Below are positions 52,933 through 62,836 of a stretch of 64,000 nt of DNA, piece after piece. The notes under the pieces were generated by a model that saw nothing but the letters and a program-made list of their open reading frames with translations, did no database searches and was not told the DNA's origin. Source of the stretch: Chitinophaga sp. CB10 (lineage in GTDB: Bacteria > Bacteroidota > Bacteroidia > Chitinophagales > Chitinophagaceae); the NCBI GenBank assembly GCA_001870995.2, contig MLAV02000004.1, positions 62,001 to 126,000 on the forward strand, given 5' to 3'. Each line of letters opens with the position of its first letter. Position 1 is the first letter of the stretch. The translations under genes and the position numbers were made by a program.

Positions 52933-53643
52933 TCAGGGTACATCCACCCTGACTATTTCTGAGTAATTAAACTTTTTATTGCTGTCGTCCACGCGCACGC
53001 CTACACGTGCGTAGAAGGTGCGGCCGCTCAGCAGGTTGGGCACCGTTACCGTATAGGAGGTCTTGGCCATATCATCGCTGTAGCTGGCGTTGATCCCTAA
53101 AATATTCGGCCCCGTATAGACGTCATAGATAGTAGCGCCGCTGCCTACAAACGGCGTGTTGTTGACGAAAGGCTGCACATCCAGCACCTTTGGCAATCCC
53201 GCTGCCTTAGGCGCAAAGAGGTTAAACGTCATCTGCAGGGTGGTACCGTTAAGCTTCCAGCTGAAGTTTTTAATTTCCAGGTAAGGCGTTACGGTAAAGT
53301 CTTTCGTCGTATTGCCGGCAATGTCCAGCTCCACGGTATCCACCGGCCAGAAAGCGCCGTTACGCGGCACTACGCGGTAATGACCACTGAAAATGCGCGT
53401 ATCCCTGAAGCTGCCATCCGGCTTGGCAGGAATATTATAGGGCGCGGGCGTGCTGCTCCAGCTGAGTTCTTCCAGCTGTACCTGGAAGCCGCCGGTTTCC
53501 GTGAGCAGATTTTTGCCCGTTACGCTGTTGATAAGGTTCCCGGAGAAAGTCGCATCCGGCCCTGCATAATTGTCCTTTTTGGAACAGGACGTTGCCATAC
53601 AGCACATGGCTGCAACGAGGAGGCCGTTTATTAATCGTTTCAT
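52933..53643 (-). CDS. DUF3823 lipoprotein (SusC/D-associated)
   Basis: 236 residues with lipobox ATSCSKKD. A first domain resembling CarboxypepD_reg (GNLINSVTGKNLLTE) and a second beta-sandwich (IKNFSWKLNGTTLQMTF...SGRTFYARVGVRVDD). DUF3823 proteins occur almost only beside SusC/SusD pairs and are thought to be surface glycan-binding proteins. It starts 18 bp after the SusD stop. Confidence 0.9.
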   Translation of the reverse strand: MKRLINGLLVAAMCCMATSCSKKDNYAGPDATFSGNLINSVTGKNLLTETGGFQVQLEELSWSSTPAPYNIPAKPDGSFRDTRIFSGHYRVVPRNGAFWPVDTVELDIAGNTTKDFTVTPYLEIKNFSWKLNGTTLQMTFNLFAPKAAGLPKVLDVQPFVNNTPFVGSGATIYDVYTGPNILGINASYSDDMAKTSYTVTVPNLLSGRTFYARVGVRVDDSNKKFNYSEIVRVDVP

Positions 53644-53661
53644 AATGCTAAAGTTTAAAAA

Positions 53662-55509
53662 TTAGTAACCGGGGTTATTGGGATAGAGGTTAGGATTCTT
53701 ACCCAACTCGCCTCCCGGCAGCGGCTCGTAATACCATTTCTTTTCAAAAAAGAAGCTGCGGTGCCCCATCTCTTCCTGCTTCAGCAGGATGTACTTGTTT
53801 TCGTTTTCTATCCAATAAGGGTAGATGCCATAGAAACGGGTATTATCCAGCACCTTGTCGGCTATACGCCATCTGCGGAGGTCCCACCAGCTATGGTGTT
53901 CAAACGCGAGTTCTTTCATGCGCTCGTTACGCACCGTATCAATGGTGATGTTGGCGCCTGCCGGCGCAGCGCCGGCGCGGTCCCGCAGCTGGTTGATCAC
54001 ATTGAGCGCGTCCGCCGTCTTGTCCGCCGTGCCCAGCTCCATCGCCGCTTCCGCCCTGTTGAGCAGCACCTCGGCATAACGCATGTCTATCCAGCTTTGC
54101 ACGCTTTGGTATAATCCGCAGGTAGCCTGGTCCGCCTTATAGTTGATATACTTTCTAACGTAGAAGCCTGTACGCGTTCGGCTATCGTTGCCGGCAGTGG
54201 CAAACATACCGGCCAGGCCCATCACGCGGCGGCCATTGTACAGCTGGTTGATATCGCCGGACACGATGAGGTTATCCGGCTGGTCCCATACGGAAGTATT
54301 GTTGTTGGCCAGTTCCTCCGCGGCGGTGCCATTGAATTTTTTATAAATACCCCGCTGGATATCGAACTCCTTACCACGGAGCGTAGCGCCCGGGAAATAG
54401 ATGCTGGCCAGCAAACGCGGCTCCAGCCCCTGTTTGAGGGCAGCGCGGTCGTCAAATCGTTTAGGCGTGCCATCGGGATTGGTGATCGGTAAAGGACCGG
54501 TGAATTTTTCCACCAGGTCCAGCGTGGGGTAACAGGCAGCGTCACCGTCCGCCGTCATGTACCGGCAGGTCATGGTCGCGTCCCAGCTATGCGCCGTACC
54601 GGTAGACATCGAGTAGTCCTTCACGTACATGGATTCCGGGCTGCTCTGGTCCAGGAACAGGTCCACATAATTCTGCTCCTTGTTATCGTTTTTACGATAC
54701 AGGCTGTAATGCCCTTCCACCAGCTTCGCCGCGTCATACGCTGCCTGGAAGTAGCGGGTAGCCTGGTCCGCCGGGATGCCGGCCAGCCCTTTCTGCCGCG
54801 CTTCCCCGTCTACATAATTCGTTGCGCCGTATTTGGCAATAGTGCCGGCATACAGCATGGCGCGGGATTTATAACCGGCCGCTACATACTTATTTGCCCG
54901 CGCGCGGATGTTGGCGTCGCCCATCAAAGCAATGGCGCTGTCGAGGTCGGAACCAATGAAATCATAGACTTCCTGCTCCTTGTTGCGCGGCACGCTCAAA
55001 TCGGTTATACTTTGCTCCGGGTAGCTTTGCAGCGTTTTCACAATGGGCACGCCGCCATAACGCTTCACCAGCGCAAAGTAGAAGTAGGCGCGGCAGAAGT
55101 AGGCCTCCCCCAGTAACTGGTTGAATTTATCCTGCGTAAAAGCCCCGGCATATTTCGGGAAGTTGACGATCATGTAATTGATCGTACGGATTTTGTCGTA
55201 CGGCCAGAAGCCGAAGCCCTGCGCCGCATCGCCCACGTTGTACCGCCCCACCATTTCGCCGGTGAGGTTACCCGGCTGCATGAAGTTCTGCCACCTTTCC
55301 CCGTCGCCATTCATGAAACCTCTCTCCGGGCGGTAGATGAAATCCTCTATTGGCATGCTGCCGTAGATGCTGGCCAGGTAGGCATTCACTCCTGTTTCGC
55401 TGGTGAAGATGTCCTGGTCCTTGATGATATTGAGCGGCGCTACATCCAGCTTATTACAGGCGCCAAAGGCAAGCCCTGTAAGGATCAGCACCAAGTATTT
55501 CAGTTTCAT
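53662..55509 (-). CDS. RagB/SusD family nutrient-uptake outer-membrane lipoprotein
   Basis: 615 residues, on the long side for SusD. Lipobox AFGACNKLD. Typical features: FNQLLGEAYFCRAYFYFALVKRYGGVPIV near 130, and the C-terminal region RYAEVLLNRAEAAMELG then ELAFEHHSWWDLRRWRIADKVL. It is the binding lid of the locus C SusC, which ends 11 bp upstream. Followed by DUF3823 and GH43, so the imported ligand is a plant- or host-derived oligosaccharide. Confidence 0.95.
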   Translation of the reverse strand: MKLKYLVLILTGLAFGACNKLDVAPLNIIKDQDIFTSETGVNAYLASIYGSMPIEDFIYRPERGFMNGDGERWQNFMQPGNLTGEMVGRYNVGDAAQGFGFWPYDKIRTINYMIVNFPKYAGAFTQDKFNQLLGEAYFCRAYFYFALVKRYGGVPIVKTLQSYPEQSITDLSVPRNKEQEVYDFIGSDLDSAIALMGDANIRARANKYVAAGYKSRAMLYAGTIAKYGATNYVDGEARQKGLAGIPADQATRYFQAAYDAAKLVEGHYSLYRKNDNKEQNYVDLFLDQSSPESMYVKDYSMSTGTAHSWDATMTCRYMTADGDAACYPTLDLVEKFTGPLPITNPDGTPKRFDDRAALKQGLEPRLLASIYFPGATLRGKEFDIQRGIYKKFNGTAAEELANNNTSVWDQPDNLIVSGDINQLYNGRRVMGLAGMFATAGNDSRTRTGFYVRKYINYKADQATCGLYQSVQSWIDMRYAEVLLNRAEAAMELGTADKTADALNVINQLRDRAGAAPAGANITIDTVRNERMKELAFEHHSWWDLRRWRIADKVLDNTRFYGIYPYWIENENKYILLKQEEMGHRSFFFEKKWYYEPLPGGELGKNPNLYPNNPGY

Positions 55510-55520
55510 ATTGAAGTAGT

Positions 55521-58500
55521 TTAGAAGGTTACGGAAGCGCCTACACTATAAGTCCTGTTCTGCGGATAGAGGTAACCAGCCTGGCCATAGTCCCAGTTTT
55601 GGTTGCCGCCGGATTTACCGGGATGCTCCGGATCTGAATATTTCAAGCCCGTGATGGTAGCCAAATTATAGCTGTTGCCGTAGATGCGCAGGTTTTGCAC
55701 CCCTACCCTTTTCAGCAGTTGATGCGGCAGGTTATAACCGATCTCCAGTGATTTCACCCGCAGGTAGCTGGCGTTCTGCACCGCCTTATCGCCCTGGGCC
55801 CGCGGCCTGCCCGTGATCGGGTAATTGCCGGCCACCCATTCCGTTTTCGGATCAAATACATTGGCCTTCGGGTCCGCCGGATGCCACCTGTCCAGGAACT
55901 GCACCAGCGCGCTGCGGCCAAACATCAACGGCTCCGCATACTGTTCGTCGTACTCCACGTGGAAGTTCGCCGCGCCCTGCAACAGGACGTTCAGGTCAAA
56001 GCCTTTCCAGCTGGCGCCAATGGTCATACCGAAGTTCACCATCGGCTTATCACGGATCGCGATAGGTACCTGGTCCTTATCATCAATCACCCCATCCTCG
56101 TTGATATCCTGGTAGTAGTAGTCGCCCGGCAATACCGCCTGGTTGCCGCCACCGGTATTTATGGGATAATTGTATATCTGGTCGTAACTGGTGAATTGCC
56201 CGCCGTATAAAGGCCCCCACCACATGTTGGCAATGCGGTTGTTCAGGTTGTTCTTATAATTCAGGTAGGAATTGCCCTGGCGGGTTTGCTCCGCATAAAT
56301 ATTTTTTGCGCGGGTAAAGGCCACATTACCGGAGATGTTGTATTGTATCCCTGCCACCTTGCTGCGATGCCCCAGCACGATTTCAAAACTCGTATTCTGA
56401 TCGCTGTTGAGGTTTTCCAGCGGCAGCGGCAAGCCCACGGTGCCCGGCACCTGCGCGCTCTTTGCGGCCGGCAGGCCGGTCCTGTTGCGGACGAAGTAGT
56501 CCACCGAGCCGGACAATAAACCATTCCAGAGGTCCATATCCAAACCCACGTTGAAGGTTTTTGATTTCAACCAGGTGAACTGCTGGTTGGTCACGCCCTG
56601 GGAGTTGATCCCGTTTACATAGGTACCGCCCAGTATAGCTCCCTGGCCCGGGTAGTTATACCCTGCCACCCACTGGTAATTGATGTTCGCATCATCCCCG
56701 AGAATACCGTAGGATCCACGTACTTTCAGGTTGGAGAGGATGCGCGGATCTATGATGCGCTGCACGAATGGCTCCTCGCTGATGCGCCATGCGCCGAGTA
56801 CCGCAGGGAACAGGCCCCATCTTGCGGCCGGACTGAAGCGGCTGCTGCCGTCATTCCTCACCGTCATTTCCAGGATATACCTGCCCAGGTAATCATACCC
56901 TACCCTGCCTATCAAACTTTTCATCACAGTTTCATACAGGCCGTTGCCATCCATGGAGCCGCGCTGATCCGCATTATCGCCTGCAAACAAATAAGGAATG
57001 CCGAGGGAGTAGTTGCGCTGCGCCTGGAAGTTGTCCCCTTTCTGATGATTTTCTTCATAGAGGAACATCGCATTTACATTGTGCCGTTTGGCAAATGTGC
57101 GTTTGTAGTTCAGGGAGAGCTGCATCACCGTGGTGGTAGAGGTATAGTAACCACGGTTTACCCAGGAAGGCGAATTCACGGCAGAAGGTATGTACAGGTC
57201 GTTTTGCGCATCGTACAAATAGAGGTTGTATGTTTTTTTACCGGTGGTGTTATCCGCCATGCCCATGCCGTAGTTGTACACGCCCCTGGCATAAAGGCCT
57301 TCCACGCCGGGGATGTCATATTCCAGGTAGGCCTGGCCCTGGAAGTTCTTGTTCTTATAACTGCTGTTGCCCACGAGGTTATTATCGATCAGCGCCACGG
57401 GGTTCCCGTTTTCGTCCGTCACGCCGGGGTAGAGCGGGTTGTTGTTGGCGTAGATGGGCACGGTGGGCTGGTAGTTCATCGCATACTTGAGGATTTCCCA
57501 AACGGACCTTCCCTGCGGCGTATTCTTGTTATCCACGTAACCGGATACATTCACGCCGCCGCGTAAACGTTTGGTAAGCGTAACGTCCACGTTGGAGCGG
57601 AAGTTATATTTATCGTAATTGATGGCGTTGGTTTTGAAGATGCTGCCCTGGTTCAGGTAGCCGAAGCCGAAGTAGTACCGCACTTTATCCGTACCGCCGT
57701 TTAAGGATACGTTGTGCTGCGTTTGCGGGGCGGATTTGCGGGTGATAGCGCCCATCCAGTCGGAGCCCTGCTTGTTGCCGCTCAGGTATTCGCTGATGTT
57801 GGCATCGGAGTAGGTGGGCGACCGCAGCGCGAAGAAGTTATTGAATCCGGAATAATCTCTTTCGTTGGTGAGCAACATGAAGTCCACCGCTCCCACGCCC
57901 TGCGGTACGCTGAGGAATTGCTGCCAGCTTTGGTTAATGGAATAGTTGAGATTGAATTTGCCATTGTCGTTTTTTGCGCCCCGTTTGGTGGTGACCACTA
58001 TTACGCCGTTGGCGGACTTAACGCCATAAATGGCCGCAGCAGCGTCTTTCAGGACGGACAGGCTTTCGATTTCGTCCGGGTTCATGCGGCTCAAATCCCC
58101 GGAGCTGCGGGGAATGCCGTCGATGATGATCAGCGGCGTGCCGCCCATCCCGCGGATGTCGTACTGGGTGTTGAAGGAACCTGGTTCGGCGCTCAGCTGC
58201 ACGGTGCGCACGCCGGCAATTTTACCGGAGAGCATGTTCACCACGTTTTCATTTTTGGTAACGGTGAGTTCCTTTGCGCTCAGCGTAGCAACGGAACCCG
58301 CTACGGTGGCCTTCTTCTGGTTGCCGTACCCTACGACCACCACATCGTTTAAACTGGAATTGGACAGCTGCAATACAAAATCGATGGTACTGCGGCCGTT
58401 GATAAGTTGCGTTTCAGCTTTGTAGCCTACAAAGGAAACCGTCACCTTTGTAGCAGTGGAACCGGCATGCACGGTATATTCACCGTTTTCGTTGGTGTAA

Positions 58501-58658
58501 CCGCCGCCCAGGCGTTTGGCGTCGTTCTCCAGCACAACGTTGGCTCCAAACACCGGCGCCCCTTTTTCATCTGTTACCCGCCCTTTGACGGCCACCTGCT
58601 GGGCCATCAGGTATAGGGGAAGCAGGCAGAGTAACAATACGTAATAGACTTTTTTCAT
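55521..58658 (-). CDS. SusC/RagA TonB-dependent outer-membrane receptor
   Basis: 1045 residues. Signal peptide (VYYVLLLCLLPLYLMAQQ), CarboxypepD_reg-like domain about 25-110 (AVKGRVTDEKGAPVFGANVVL), a plug with GYGNQKKATVAGSVATLSAKEL and the SusC hallmark KDAAAAIYGVKSANGVIVVTTKRG, then a 22-strand barrel ending YSVGASVTF. There is no STN domain, so it does not signal to an anti-sigma factor; control of locus C must come from elsewhere, most likely from the membrane receptor encoded upstream. It begins 99 bp after the GH71/99-like gene. Confidence 0.96.
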   Translation of the reverse strand: MKKVYYVLLLCLLPLYLMAQQVAVKGRVTDEKGAPVFGANVVLENDAKRLGGGYTNENGEYTVHAGSTATKVTVSFVGYKAETQLINGRSTIDFVLQLSNSSLNDVVVVGYGNQKKATVAGSVATLSAKELTVTKNENVVNMLSGKIAGVRTVQLSAEPGSFNTQYDIRGMGGTPLIIIDGIPRSSGDLSRMNPDEIESLSVLKDAAAAIYGVKSANGVIVVTTKRGAKNDNGKFNLNYSINQSWQQFLSVPQGVGAVDFMLLTNERDYSGFNNFFALRSPTYSDANISEYLSGNKQGSDWMGAITRKSAPQTQHNVSLNGGTDKVRYYFGFGYLNQGSIFKTNAINYDKYNFRSNVDVTLTKRLRGGVNVSGYVDNKNTPQGRSVWEILKYAMNYQPTVPIYANNNPLYPGVTDENGNPVALIDNNLVGNSSYKNKNFQGQAYLEYDIPGVEGLYARGVYNYGMGMADNTTGKKTYNLYLYDAQNDLYIPSAVNSPSWVNRGYYTSTTTVMQLSLNYKRTFAKRHNVNAMFLYEENHQKGDNFQAQRNYSLGIPYLFAGDNADQRGSMDGNGLYETVMKSLIGRVGYDYLGRYILEMTVRNDGSSRFSPAARWGLFPAVLGAWRISEEPFVQRIIDPRILSNLKVRGSYGILGDDANINYQWVAGYNYPGQGAILGGTYVNGINSQGVTNQQFTWLKSKTFNVGLDMDLWNGLLSGSVDYFVRNRTGLPAAKSAQVPGTVGLPLPLENLNSDQNTSFEIVLGHRSKVAGIQYNISGNVAFTRAKNIYAEQTRQGNSYLNYKNNLNNRIANMWWGPLYGGQFTSYDQIYNYPINTGGGNQAVLPGDYYYQDINEDGVIDDKDQVPIAIRDKPMVNFGMTIGASWKGFDLNVLLQGAANFHVEYDEQYAEPLMFGRSALVQFLDRWHPADPKANVFDPKTEWVAGNYPITGRPRAQGDKAVQNASYLRVKSLEIGYNLPHQLLKRVGVQNLRIYGNSYNLATITGLKYSDPEHPGKSGGNQNWDYGQAGYLYPQNRTYSVGASVTF

Positions 58659-58757
58659 GATGTAAATAGTTTAAAGAGCATTCTAACAGCGGGGATAGTG
58701 GAATTTGAATCAGTTAATCTGTCATTGATAGTAGCTTGATGTTCATTTTTTCATTTT

Positions 58758-60131
58758 TTATCTGCGTTTTGGTTGTTGTGCGGAATAGCCTTTTTTGCCG
58801 TGGAACCAGCCCGCCGCCTGCCCTGCGAGCCAGAGGTAGTAATCGCTGCCCAGGTCGTCTTCAATACCTGCAAACACGCCGCCGGGGTGCAGCGGCAACT
58901 GGCTGACGGTGGCGCATTTAAAAATGGAAGTGCCCTCATTCATTTCATCGAACATGGCGATGTAAAGCATTTCAGCGCCGGCGGCCTTAGCGCCGGCCAC
59001 CTGCTGCCAGAAGAAGGCGCCCCTGTTGCGCGCGATGGTGCGGGCGCCGGGGCCGTTCATATTCCGCCAGGAAAATCCCGGGAATGCCAGCGGTACGTAG
59101 TCCACATTATTGGCCTTACACCATTGGATATCTTTTGCGATCTGCGGTTGGAACGCAGGATAGGTCGACTGCTCATACCTCCCTACAAACCAGGGCGCCA
59201 CGATGTCCGCCTGTTTGATAATATCGTGCAGGGCTTCATCGTGCAGGGCGTCGTTGCCGAACGCCCGCCACCAGGTGGGCACGCCGACCATGACGCTGAA
59301 TCCACGCTGCTTCAGCCCCGCTACAATCGTGGCCGCCTCGCCGAAGCCATATTCGCGGTTGTCGTTAAAGCCCACGCCCCACACCGCTACCAGCGGCTTC
59401 TTGTGATGATGCAGATAGGTTGGGGAAGTTTTACCGTCCTTTTCCAGGAGGCCATAGACCTGCGCCAGCGTGTCAATATCGCGGAGGAGCAGCTGCTCCT
59501 CCCCGGGGTGCATCCCGCTGAGGTCATACATGATACAAATGGCACGGTCGTTCCGGCGTGCAGCCGCCATGGCGCTTTTCAGTACCGTGTTAAAATGCTG
59601 CCGGCCGCTGGCGTTCCGGATCTCCGCTACAAATCTTTGCATAAACACCCCATCGATACCATAGTCCTTCATCCATTTAAAATGCAGGTCCACCGTGGAG
59701 GTATCATACGGACTAAATACCCGGGCCACGCTGCCGTCCGCAAAACGAAACGGCGTGGGGTATTGCTTTTCATATTCCCGCATATCCGGCCAGCAGTCTA
59801 TCTCGCAGGAGCCGGGAGCAAACCTGCCGCGGCGCTCATAATGATGCCACCCACGGCCAGCGCCGTCGCCAGGGGTGTTAAACCAGCCCTGGTAGCCCGC
59901 CATCACCAGCCCTTTGTAAGAGGGGTAACGGAACGTACTTTCCTGCAGAACGGGAGAAGCCGGGATTACACCCGGGGAAGTAACAAAGCGGCGGGAGGTC
60001 ATCCGGCCAGGGAGGTCTTTTACGCGGACCTCCGCCGGCAGGGATGCATTTACAGCAGGCAGCTGACAAAATGCGCTGCCTGCAAACGTGGAATAAAATA
60101 GCGTAAACAATAGCTGTCTGAGCACCTTCAT
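58758..60131 (-). CDS. GH71/GH99-like glycoside hydrolase
   Basis: 457 residues with a signal peptide (MKVLRQLLFTLFYSTFAGSAFCQ). The (beta/alpha)8 core opens GLVMAGYQGWFNTPGDG and contains DIVAPWFVGRY. The segment FDEMNEGT has two Glu three residues apart, matching the catalytic Glu pair of GH99 endo-alpha-mannosidases. The specificity may differ: many Bacteroidota members are labelled only 'GH71/99-like'. It is the first enzyme gene of locus C, 122 bp downstream of the membrane receptor and 99 bp upstream of SusC. Confidence 0.85.
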   Translation of the reverse strand: MKVLRQLLFTLFYSTFAGSAFCQLPAVNASLPAEVRVKDLPGRMTSRRFVTSPGVIPASPVLQESTFRYPSYKGLVMAGYQGWFNTPGDGAGRGWHHYERRGRFAPGSCEIDCWPDMREYEKQYPTPFRFADGSVARVFSPYDTSTVDLHFKWMKDYGIDGVFMQRFVAEIRNASGRQHFNTVLKSAMAAARRNDRAICIMYDLSGMHPGEEQLLLRDIDTLAQVYGLLEKDGKTSPTYLHHHKKPLVAVWGVGFNDNREYGFGEAATIVAGLKQRGFSVMVGVPTWWRAFGNDALHDEALHDIIKQADIVAPWFVGRYEQSTYPAFQPQIAKDIQWCKANNVDYVPLAFPGFSWRNMNGPGARTIARNRGAFFWQQVAGAKAAGAEMLYIAMFDEMNEGTSIFKCATVSQLPLHPGGVFAGIEDDLGSDYYLWLAGQAAGWFHGKKGYSAQQPKRR

Positions 60132-60253
60132 GGCTGAAATAATCTGATTACGGTGAATTGACTTTGGCCTAACGTGGAGTACAAAGAAACTCCCGGACCA
60201 TTAACAAACCCTATAAAATCAGATTAATGAAGGCATTAATGAGAAAAAAAATC

Positions 60254-62836
60254 CTATTTCACCACTTCCGGGAAGGCAATGGGGTAATCTTCCCCGTAGA
60301 CTTTTGCATATTCCTTCGCAAAACGTTCATAGGCGTTTTTAGCGAGGGAGTGGCGGCCGAGGGCAATCAGGGCATGACATTTTAACCGGAGCGCCTCCTC
60401 GCTGAGGGGATCGAATTGGAGAATACAGTTGGCGGTTTCCACGAGGGCGTCGGCATCCTGCTGGGGATCCACATGCCGGGATTCTTCCAGCAGCCTGTCT
60501 ATGATCTTGTTCGTATAGTCGGACTTGATATCATCCAGCCACGCGTATTCCGTTTGTTTGAGGAACGCGCCGCGGGATGCCACATACAGGAGGTAGCCCA
60601 GCTTTTGCCGGCCATGCTCCGGGTACTGCGCTTTCAGGGCCATGAAATCGGACAGGTCGATGCTCACTTCCTCCGGGTTATAATCCAGCATCCAGCGCTC
60701 CCCTTCCTTCTTAATTGAAAGCTCCCCGGTTTTGGCCAGTATGCCTTTCAGGCGCACCATATTTACGGAGAGATTATTTTTTGCATGCTTCCCCGCCTTA
60801 TCACCCCAGAAGATGTCATTGAGTTTTTCGGAGGAAATGCCTTTCCCGTTTTTGAGGGTATATAATAATACCACCAGGAACAGTTCTTTCAATAACGGGG
60901 AGAAGTGAAGGCTGTATTCCGCTCCGCCGGCATCCAGTATTTCAAAATTGCCGAAGAGGAAAATACGGATACCGGCCTTACGGTCCCGGATAAACGGCGC
61001 CGGCTCCATCAACGCTTTGTCTTGCGGCGCCTCTGCCACAGCGGCGCTGCGGGGAACAGGCGTATGCGGTACGCTTGCTACATAGGGCAAGGTTGCAGGC
61101 GCTTCAACAGGCGTATGCGGTACGTTTATCCGTTTACGTTGGGTCCTCCGCCAGCGCCACAGCCCAATAGGAATGAGCAGCAACGCCAGCCACCACCAGG
61201 AAGGGCGCCAGCCTCCCTCCTTTGCTGCCGGCGCAGGCGGCAATGGCGGAAACCCGATGCTGTAAATTTTCACGGTGGTTTGTTTGCCGAGGTCCGCCAG
61301 CAGGGTTACCGCCAGCAGTTGCCGGGAGCGCGGGCAATAGAACAGGTCCGCATCGGAAATCACATCCTGGAAAGCATAGGGAATCTCATCCCCCACGAAT
61401 TCGTATTGCGGGGCATAAAGGGAGCCTTTGATCATCTTCAGCCGGGTATCGTAGCGGCTCTCATCGTAGCAGAGGCCGTAGTAGGCGCGATGGATGGTAT
61501 CTATAATAATAGAGGAAGCAAATACGAACGGGGTTCCGTTGTTTTCGAGGGTAAAGAGTTTTTTGAAGGTACGGGTACGGGTATCGAACCGGAGGAAATC
61601 GTAGAGGTGCTGGGGGCGCAGCACCTGGTCGCCGCTGCGGCTGCCGTAGCCGCCGAGGATGTAGATGCTGTCGTTCCACTGCCCGCCGGCGGACATATAC
61701 CTGGGCGTAAAGTAATCCCCGGTGGCCTGAACGTCCGTCCACTCCTGCGTGTTGAAATCGTACCGCTGCACCTGGTTCTTATATTTCAGCTGGCCGTAGC
61801 CGCCGAAGATATACAGGGCGTTTTCCTTCCGGGAAAACACCTTGCTGGTATGCCCGTACTCCGTGTTAGCCACGGTATCGAAACTGCGGGACCAGCGGTT
61901 GGTATTATCCTGGTAGGCGGAGATGCCGCGTATGTCGATATAAAAATTATAGAGCTTACGATCGTTGGGATTGTAGAGGGATTGATTGGCCTGGAAGAGG
62001 TGATAGCCGATGGAAGGGTGTGTTACTTCCGTCGTCATTTCATCATCTACCGGTAATTCATACACGGTATCTTCCGAAACGAGGTACACGCGTTCCCGCT
62101 CCTGGTCAAAGCTGACGCTTGCATTGCCCCGGACGGTAGCGGATTTGAGGAGGCGCCAGTGCTGATGCACGTCGTCAGACCAGAGTGGATTAGTGGCAAT
62201 GGCCTGCCTGCCGGCAATAGTATCTTCCAGGTGGTTGGCGCCAGGCTTGCCCAGCGGCCAGAAGTAGCGCAGCTTGCCGGATTCCGCATAGCCAACGTTG
62301 CGGATCACCATGGGCGGCACATCGGTGGTAATGAAATCCCTGAGCCGGGACGCGCCGAAAGAAATCCGGAAACAATGATCCTTCAGTTGGATGGGGGCGG
62401 TTTTATACAACTGATGATTGATGTAGCAGCTGATGGTACTGGCCGTGATGCGGTACCGGATGTTCGTCCATTTGTTATAGAGGATGGATTTATCCAGTTT
62501 GAAATCAATCCCGCAGAACGATTCCCCCACGATGGTATTAAACACTTCATCCTTCTGGTTGTACACCAGGTCAATATTCTGTCCGCCGGGGCTGATCATC
62601 CGGAAGAGGTAGCCAAAATAAATGGACCTGTTGGGGAGGAAGGAAAAGTCGAAAGAGAGGTCGAAACTATCGTCAAAACAAAGTTCTTTTTCGGAGAGCG
62701 CCAGGGCAGTTCTTTTTTCCTGGGGGGCGTTGAAGGAGTAAAATGTGAGGCCATAATTTTCCTGGCCTTTTGTGGAATAAAATGCAGCGAATAGTAATAC
62801 TAACGTGGTGGCAAAAGTGCTGATGGCCGTCTTCAT
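60254..62836 (-). CDS. Membrane-spanning one-component regulator: LamG-like, Kelch propeller, TM, winged helix/BTAD
   Basis: 860 residues. Signal peptide 1-24 (TTLVLLFAAFYSTKGQ). A LamG/concanavalin-like domain at about 30-190 (LSFDFSFLPNRSIYFGYLFRM, KWTNIRYRITASTISCYIN). A beta-propeller with Kelch-type repeats at about 240-525 (LYIFGGYGQ 341-349, IYILGGYGS 391-399). One membrane helix 546-563 (SWWWLALLLIPIGLWRW) followed by RRTQRKR, which orients the C-terminus inward. A Pro-rich linker with VPHTPV twice. Then an OmpR/SARP-like winged helix about 622-720 (FLFGNFEIL...LLKELFLVVLLYT...NLSVNMVRLKGILAK) and a TPR-like BTAD region to the end (WLDDIKSDYTNKIIDRLLEE, SEEALRLKCHALIALGRHSLA). This reads as a one-piece receptor-transcription factor at the head of the glycan locus. 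Its regulatory role is inferred from architecture and place. Confidence 0.82.
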   Translation of the reverse strand: MKTAISTFATTLVLLFAAFYSTKGQENYGLTFYSFNAPQEKRTALALSEKELCFDDSFDLSFDFSFLPNRSIYFGYLFRMISPGGQNIDLVYNQKDEVFNTIVGESFCGIDFKLDKSILYNKWTNIRYRITASTISCYINHQLYKTAPIQLKDHCFRISFGASRLRDFITTDVPPMVIRNVGYAESGKLRYFWPLGKPGANHLEDTIAGRQAIATNPLWSDDVHQHWRLLKSATVRGNASVSFDQERERVYLVSEDTVYELPVDDEMTTEVTHPSIGYHLFQANQSLYNPNDRKLYNFYIDIRGISAYQDNTNRWSRSFDTVANTEYGHTSKVFSRKENALYIFGGYGQLKYKNQVQRYDFNTQEWTDVQATGDYFTPRYMSAGGQWNDSIYILGGYGSRSGDQVLRPQHLYDFLRFDTRTRTFKKLFTLENNGTPFVFASSIIIDTIHRAYYGLCYDESRYDTRLKMIKGSLYAPQYEFVGDEIPYAFQDVISDADLFYCPRSRQLLAVTLLADLGKQTTVKIYSIGFPPLPPAPAAKEGGWRPSWWWLALLLIPIGLWRWRRTQRKRINVPHTPVEAPATLPYVASVPHTPVPRSAAVAEAPQDKALMEPAPFIRDRKAGIRIFLFGNFEILDAGGAEYSLHFSPLLKELFLVVLLYTLKNGKGISSEKLNDIFWGDKAGKHAKNNLSVNMVRLKGILAKTGELSIKKEGERWMLDYNPEEVSIDLSDFMALKAQYPEHGRQKLGYLLYVASRGAFLKQTEYAWLDDIKSDYTNKIIDRLLEESRHVDPQQDADALVETANCILQFDPLSEEALRLKCHALIALGRHSLAKNAYERFAKEYAKVYGEDYPIAFPEVVK

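Noticed and set aside
58773..60101. 442-codon plus-strand open frame
   Set aside because: Fully antisense to the GH71/99-like gene, whose signal peptide and Glu pair are clear; His/Arg-rich translation without domains.
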